NCBI GenBank assembly: GCA_003160755.1
Contig: QEXZ01000056.1
Coordinates: forward strand, 1-9,639
Origin: Methanomicrobiales archaeon
GTDB taxonomy: Archaea > Halobacteriota > Syntropharchaeia > Alkanophagales > Methanospirareceae
Reading direction: 5' to 3'
DNA: 9,639 nucleotides
A program made the position numbers and the translations under genes. The number at the start of each line of letters is the position of its first letter. Position 1 is the first letter of the stretch. This document shows positions 6,801-9,639 of the stretch, in pieces. Under the pieces are notes generated by a model. That model was given only the letters and a program-made list of their open reading frames with translations, was not told the DNA's origin and did not search any database.

Positions 6801-8210
6801 ATGTCAAAAAGCGCTGCTTTACCTGCACAGACCCCCTCTGTGCCAACTCAGGCGCTGGATCAGCACGAGCAAGAACAACTGATGCTCATCAATTCCTTCA
6901 TAGGCACTGTCCATCACTTCTTTGGTAGTTTCATCCAACTCTTCCGTCCAATCCACGATCCACGTCATCCCAGCTTTACGATCTACCCTTTGCCTGCTGT
7001 GTGCTTTGCTGCCCTGTTGATGTTTCTGTGTCGCTTGGGGTCTCGCCGACAGATCAACTACCTGTTTCGCGGCAATGGGCCTTCTGAGGCCAAGTTTCAG
7101 GCGGTATTCGGTGTGGAGACCTGCCCCCACGGCGACACAGCGAACGTGCTGTTCGGTCGCCTGCTCCCAGACCAGGTGCAAGAAGTCGTATGCTGGATAG
7201 TCGAAACCCTGATCCGGAAGAAAGTTCTGGATCGCTATCGCCTACTCGGTCGTTACTTCACGATCTCCATCGATGGCACTGGTAGGCTCGTCTTCCCCAA
7301 ACGACATTGTCCCCATTGCCTGACCCGCACTCACAACGGTAAGACCACCTATTATCACCCCGTGCTGGAAGCCAAGCTGGTCACTCCAAACGGCTTCGCT
7401 TTCTCCATCATGACAGAGTTCGTCGAGAACCCAGGGGAAAACCCTACCAAGCAAGACTGTGAACTCAAAGCCTTCTACCGCTTGGCCGCCCGTTTGAAGC
7501 AACGTTTTCCCCGCTTACCCATCTGCTTGCAGTTGGATGGTCTGTTTGCAGGTGGTCCTACCTTCGCCCTCTGCAAGAAGTACCGCTGGAAGTACTTCGT
7601 GGTTCTTCAGGAAGACGACTTGTCCTCTGTCCACGAAGAGTTCGAGGCTCTCCTTCCTCTGGCTCCGGAGAATCATCTCCGTTTCCTCACCGGTGTCCAG
7701 CGGGAAATCCGTCAAGACTTTCGCTGGATGAACGACATTTCCTACGTCGACTCTGAGAACCGCGAGCACACCATCGCGGTGATCGAGTGTTTAGAAACCC
7801 GTCCTGATGCGGATGGAAATTTCAAAACCACGCGCTTCAAGTGGATCACCAACTTCAACGTGAAGCGCAATACCGTCATCACCTTAGCCAACGAAGGAGG
7901 TAGGCTACGCTGGAAGATCGAGAATGAAGGTTTCAATGTGCAGAAAAACGGGGGATACGGACTGGAACACGCCTACACCCGCCATGCAACCGCCAGCAAG
8001 GTGTTCTACTACTTGCTTCAGGTTGCACACATCATCGCTCAACTCATTGAGCGCGGCAGCCTGTTCCGCAAGGCCTTTCCTTCAGGGGTAGGATCGGCCA
8101 AGAACATTGCCTTCCGCTTGTTAGAGGCCTGGCGCAACTTCCGCCTCACCGACGAACAACTTCACCAAATGCTCTCTGTGCGCGTCCAGATTCGCTTCAA
8201 GCCACCGTAA
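6801..8210 (+). CDS. IS4-type DDE transposase
   Basis: The 469-residue protein should catalyse cut-and-paste movement of the surrounding element. ATG 6801 is preferred because GGAGG (6788-6792) is eight bases upstream; an in-frame ATG at 6795 overlaps the ribosome site. Probable catalytic residues are D158 in ISIDGTGRLVF, D246 in ICLQLDGLFAGGP and E374 in RWKIENEGFNVQK. The last has the R-x3-E spacing of the IS4 superfamily signature. A CxxC pair (HCPHC, 169-173) just after the first Asp could bind a metal. The C-terminal half after E374 is helical and hydrophobic (VFYYLLQVAHIIAQLI, 401-416), normal for this group. Assignment to a named family (IS4, IS1634 or an unclassified group) is not possible by eye. 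The frame is intact and ends with TAA. Confidence 0.85.
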   Translation: MSKSAALPAQTPSVPTQALDQHEQEQLMLINSFIGTVHHFFGSFIQLFRPIHDPRHPSFTIYPLPAVCFAALLMFLCRLGSRRQINYLFRGNGPSEAKFQAVFGVETCPHGDTANVLFGRLLPDQVQEVVCWIVETLIRKKVLDRYRLLGRYFTISIDGTGRLVFPKRHCPHCLTRTHNGKTTYYHPVLEAKLVTPNGFAFSIMTEFVENPGENPTKQDCELKAFYRLAARLKQRFPRLPICLQLDGLFAGGPTFALCKKYRWKYFVVLQEDDLSSVHEEFEALLPLAPENHLRFLTGVQREIRQDFRWMNDISYVDSENREHTIAVIECLETRPDADGNFKTTRFKWITNFNVKRNTVITLANEGGRLRWKIENEGFNVQKNGGYGLEHAYTRHATASKVFYYLLQVAHIIAQLIERGSLFRKAFPSGVGSAKNIAFRLLEAWRNFRLTDEQLHQMLSVRVQIRFKPP

Positions 8211-8375
8211 CCTCTCCCTCTCTGTGTTCCAGTGCCTTGCCTGCCCCCCACAACTGAATCTACCCCTGTCCATCCCCGGCTCAATATGCTCCCCGCCGGA
8301 CATAATCCCGCATACCTTGGTCTCAATCACTCTCTTTCCTCATCCCCTGTCTCACCTTAGCGCCCCATCACCAGC
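8211..8375 (+). other. Pyrimidine-rich non-coding 3' part of the IS
   Basis: Between the transposase stop and the right inverted repeat the plus strand is dominated by C and T (for example CCTCTCCCTCTCTG, GCCTGCCCCCCAC). No ORF or strong hairpin is evident. Confidence 0.5.
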
Positions 8376-8395
8376 CCGCGTATTCTTCATTGCTG
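8376..8395 (-). repeat. Right terminal inverted repeat of the IS4-type element
   Basis: On the minus strand it starts CAGCAATGAAGAATAC. The group II intron remnant begins at the next base on the plus strand. Confidence 0.75.
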
Positions 8396-8494
8396 GCCCC
8401 CAATGGAGTGCCTGTGACAAAGGCTCGTGTGACGAAGAGCCCCGTGATAGGGAAACCATCACGCGGGGTTCGGGAGTGGCGGCAGGGCGGGTGA
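8396..8494 (+). pseudogene. C-terminal tail of the intron maturase ORF
   Basis: The frame from 8396 to TGA 8492-8494 reads through domain V as VTKSPVIGKPSRGVREWRQGG. In chloroplast-like introns the ORF often ends across domain V with a sequence of the form EEPDEGKLSRPVL, and the pattern P-x-x-G-K-x-S-R-x-V is kept here. This is what remains of the maturase 3' end, now about 5.2 kb from the HNH domain. It has no start site and is not expressed as a protein of its own. Confidence 0.5.
8437..8471 (+). ncRNA. Group II intron domain V
   Basis: The catalytic hairpin has the standard bacterial architecture. An 8-bp lower stem GAGCCCCG/CGGGGTTC (8437-8444, 8464-8471) includes the AGC triad and its G-U wobble. 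A two-base CG bulge (8462-8463) follows, then a 6-bp upper stem (8445-8451 with 8456-8461) and a GAAA tetraloop (8452-8455). One extra base, A8449, is bulged in the upper stem, giving 35 instead of 34 bases. Confidence 0.85.
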
Positions 8495-8513
8495 CCGCCC
8501 TGCCGACCATAAC
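8474..8513 (+). ncRNA. Group II intron domain VI with branch-point A and 3' splice site
   Basis: A perfect 11-bp stem (8480-8490 with 8495-8505) is capped by a GTGA tetraloop. At its base A8506 is bulged, with TGG (8477-8479) pairing CCA (8507-8509) below it. A8506 is the expected lariat branch point, seven bases before the 3' end ATAAC (8513), which is the usual distance. The 3' exon begins at 8514. Confidence 0.85.
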
Positions 8514-8549
8514 GCAGCCGACCGCACTGTCGAGGATTTCCTTGTTGCC
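8514..8549 (+). repeat. Right arm of the palindrome that contains the intron
   Basis: It starts GCAGCCGAC exactly at the 3' splice site and includes TCGAGGAT and GTTGCC, all complementary to 829-864. Weaker complementarity continues to CCGTGCGG at 8597-8604. Confidence 0.85.
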
Positions 8550-8771
8550 TGTCTCGTTTGTGAAGGCGTCTTCTTCAGTTTCATCAGTTGTTTCAACCGT
8601 GCGGACACGCTTTGTCAAGTCCGAATTTGGGCAATAGGCGCGTGACGAGGATGGCGCCAAACGCATTTTTTTGGCCCAGATGCACGACGACATCACTCTT
8701 CGATGATTCAATACCAGCCATCCTTGCCACTCCGTGCATACCGCTTGCTTAACAAACGAATATGCGGTTAG

Positions 8772-9639
8772 CTACTTCGGCTTGCGCCGCTTGGCTTGTT
8801 GCCGAAGATGATACTCCTCGTCATACGGCTGACGGGATTGCCACAACTTCCAGGCCACGGCCAACCACCGATTCGCCAGGCAGCGAAGCGCGTGGCTCTT
8901 CGAGTGACCCCGAGAGCGTGCTCGTTGGAGGTAAGTGTTGGCCCACACCGAGACGTCCAAAGATCGCAAGGCCCACTGCTGGGAAATGTAGCGGAAGTCG
9001 CGGTCACAGGCTTTGCGGAATTGGACGTATTTGTACTTTCCGCTCTGCTTCGTCACGGGGCAGGTACCGGCCAGAGCCTGCACGCTGGCCGGTGAAGGGA
9101 AGCGGTCGCGGTCGTCCCCGAACTTGATCAGCAGTGCCGGCGCCAAGAGAGCACCTACTCCTGGCAACGAGGCAAATATCTCGTGGTCGGGATGCTGAAC
9201 GAAGAGTTTTCCCAGTTCTTTGTAGGTGGTTTTCTTGGTGCGGACCGTGTTCAAGAGCAAGGTGGCGAGGGAGACCGCTTCCATGCGATAGCTCTCGATG
9301 ACTGCCGGGGCAGCCAAGGGTTGAGGAGTCTGGAGACGTGCGAAGCAGGCGGGGAGCTTTTTCACCTGGATGTAGCCGTGTTGACGCGCAAACGCCTCGA
9401 AATCATCCCGGCTCAGTGCAGCGGCGGCCTGGGGAGTGGGGTAGGTGCGGATGAATTCGAGGGTCACCACACCGTCGAGTGACGAAAAGACATTCACAGC
9501 GGCTGGGTAATAGCGCAACAACACTGCCCGCAGCCGATTCGAGAGTCGGACGGCTGTGCGCGTCAGGTAGAGGAGAAAGCTGACCCTGGCGCGCATTTGC
9601 TGGGTCAACGGCAGATCGGGATGCCAGGGTTGCAAGCGC
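8772..9639 (-). CDS. IS110-type transposase, N-terminus beyond the window
   Basis: The visible C-terminal 288 residues or so belong to the DEDD transposase family, which uses a bridge RNA in the members studied. Numbering from the TTG at 9635: QPWHPDLPLTQQMRAR follows the RuvC-like domain, then a long helical linker (LSNRLRAVLLRYYP, 31-44), then the C-terminal Transposase_20 domain. That domain has a helix-hairpin-helix (FASLPGVGALLAPALLIKFGD, about 154-174) and the conserved region ALAGTCPVTKQSG (187-199), where the family carries its nucleophilic serine. The tail is basic (AKRRKPK). The DEDD residues lie outside the window, so intactness cannot be judged. The reading frame continues past 9635 to the edge, so the TTG is not a real start. 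The 167 bases between the exon palindrome and this gene (8605-8771) show no gene and may contain the element's downstream end. Confidence 0.85.
   Translation of the reverse strand, partial: RLQPWHPDLPLTQQMRARVSFLLYLTRTAVRLSNRLRAVLLRYYPAAVNVFSSLDGVVTLEFIRTYPTPQAAAALSRDDFEAFARQHGYIQVKKLPACFARLQTPQPLAAPAVIESYRMEAVSLATLLLNTVRTKKTTYKELGKLFVQHPDHEIFASLPGVGALLAPALLIKFGDDRDRFPSPASVQALAGTCPVTKQSGKYKYVQFRKACDRDFRYISQQWALRSLDVSVWANTYLQRARSRGHSKSHALRCLANRWLAVAWKLWQSRQPYDEEYHLRQQAKRRKPK

Larger units (their letters stand above)
6581..8395 (+). mobile_element. IS4-type insertion sequence, complete
   Basis: The 1815-base element carries one intact transposase gene. The outer ends form an inverted repeat: CAGCAATGAAGAA at 6581-6593 and its exact complement at 8383-8395, with 17 of the first 20 positions matching. 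The left end abuts the broken recombinase and the right end abuts the remnant of the group II intron ORF, so both neighbours lost sequence at its ends. No target duplication is visible (left flank CACCAAG, right flank GCCCCCAA). Confidence 0.75.
874..8513 (+). mobile_element. Group II intron split by about 5 kb of inserted DNA
   Basis: The intron starts with GTGCGACC, matching the GUGYG consensus, and ends with ATAAC at 8513, matching the AY consensus. Between lie the domain I start (874-931), a maturase frame (1551 to about 3230), then foreign DNA to 8395, then the ORF tail, domain V (8437-8471) and domain VI (8477-8509). Without the insert it would be about 2.5 kb, a normal length for an intron with an HNH maturase. 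The HNH domain points to the chloroplast-like (IIB) class. The flanking bases form one palindrome, which shows both ends belong to one insertion. The cargo and the maturase stop codon suggest the copy no longer moves unaided; whether it still splices is unknown. Confidence 0.82.

Noticed and set aside
8480..8505. Strong GC hairpin with a GTGA loop, first read as a dispersed palindromic repeat or terminator
   Set aside because: The bulged A8506, the ATAAC end and domain V immediately upstream show that it is intron domain VI. The similar hairpin at 5349-5364 is the same feature of a second intron remnant.
8352..8711. Minus-strand ORF across the intron 3' end
   Set aside because: It runs antisense through domain V, domain VI and the exon palindrome, with no homology or ribosome site.
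8605..8771. Bridge RNA of the IS110-type element
   Set aside because: In most IS110 elements it lies upstream of the gene, which is outside the window. I saw no convincing structured pair of loops here.

Overview
This 9.6 kb window is an accessory region made almost entirely of mobile DNA. No ribosomal, tRNA or housekeeping gene is present, so the host can only be guessed. Moderately high GC, a chloroplast-like group II intron with an HNH maturase, IS481, IS4-type and IS110 elements and a large serine recombinase would all fit a Chloroflexota-type or other environmental bacterium, but this is a weak inference.

Left edge (1-780, read on the minus strand): an integron-type gene cassette. A visibly AT-richer SAM-dependent methyltransferase gene (117-710) ends inside a canonical attC site (53-122). 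It begins just after the 3' half of another attC (GTTAGGC, 756 to 750). No integrase or attI is in the window.

Main structure (874-8513, plus strand): one group II intron split by about 5 kb of foreign DNA. Its 5' end (GTGCGACC and the first domain I helices), ribozyme 5' part and reverse transcriptase/maturase-HNH frame lie at 874 to about 3230. Its domain V (8437-8471) and domain VI with a bulged branch-point A (8506) and 3' splice site (8513) lie more than 5 kb away. The two parts belong together because the flanking exon sequences (829-864 and 8514-8549) are the two arms of one palindrome, with the intron at its tip. The maturase carries an in-frame TAG at 2562-2564.

Cargo inside the intron (about 3230-8395): a gene-poor stretch with several inverted repeats (3290-3833); a complete IS481-type element (3834-5223); a short 3' remnant of a second, related group II intron in reverse orientation (5336 to about 5392) next to a perfect hairpin; a large serine recombinase lacking its catalytic N-terminus (5434-6580); and a complete IS4-type element (6581-8395) that abuts both the recombinase break and the intron remnant.

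Right edge (8772-9639, minus strand): the C-terminal part of an IS110-type transposase that runs off the window.

The genes do not form a pathway. The window records successive insertions: cassette array, palindrome, intron, then IS elements and recombinase debris inside the intron. Only the methyltransferase, the IS481 transposase and the IS4-type transposase look intact; the IS110 transposase is open as far as visible.
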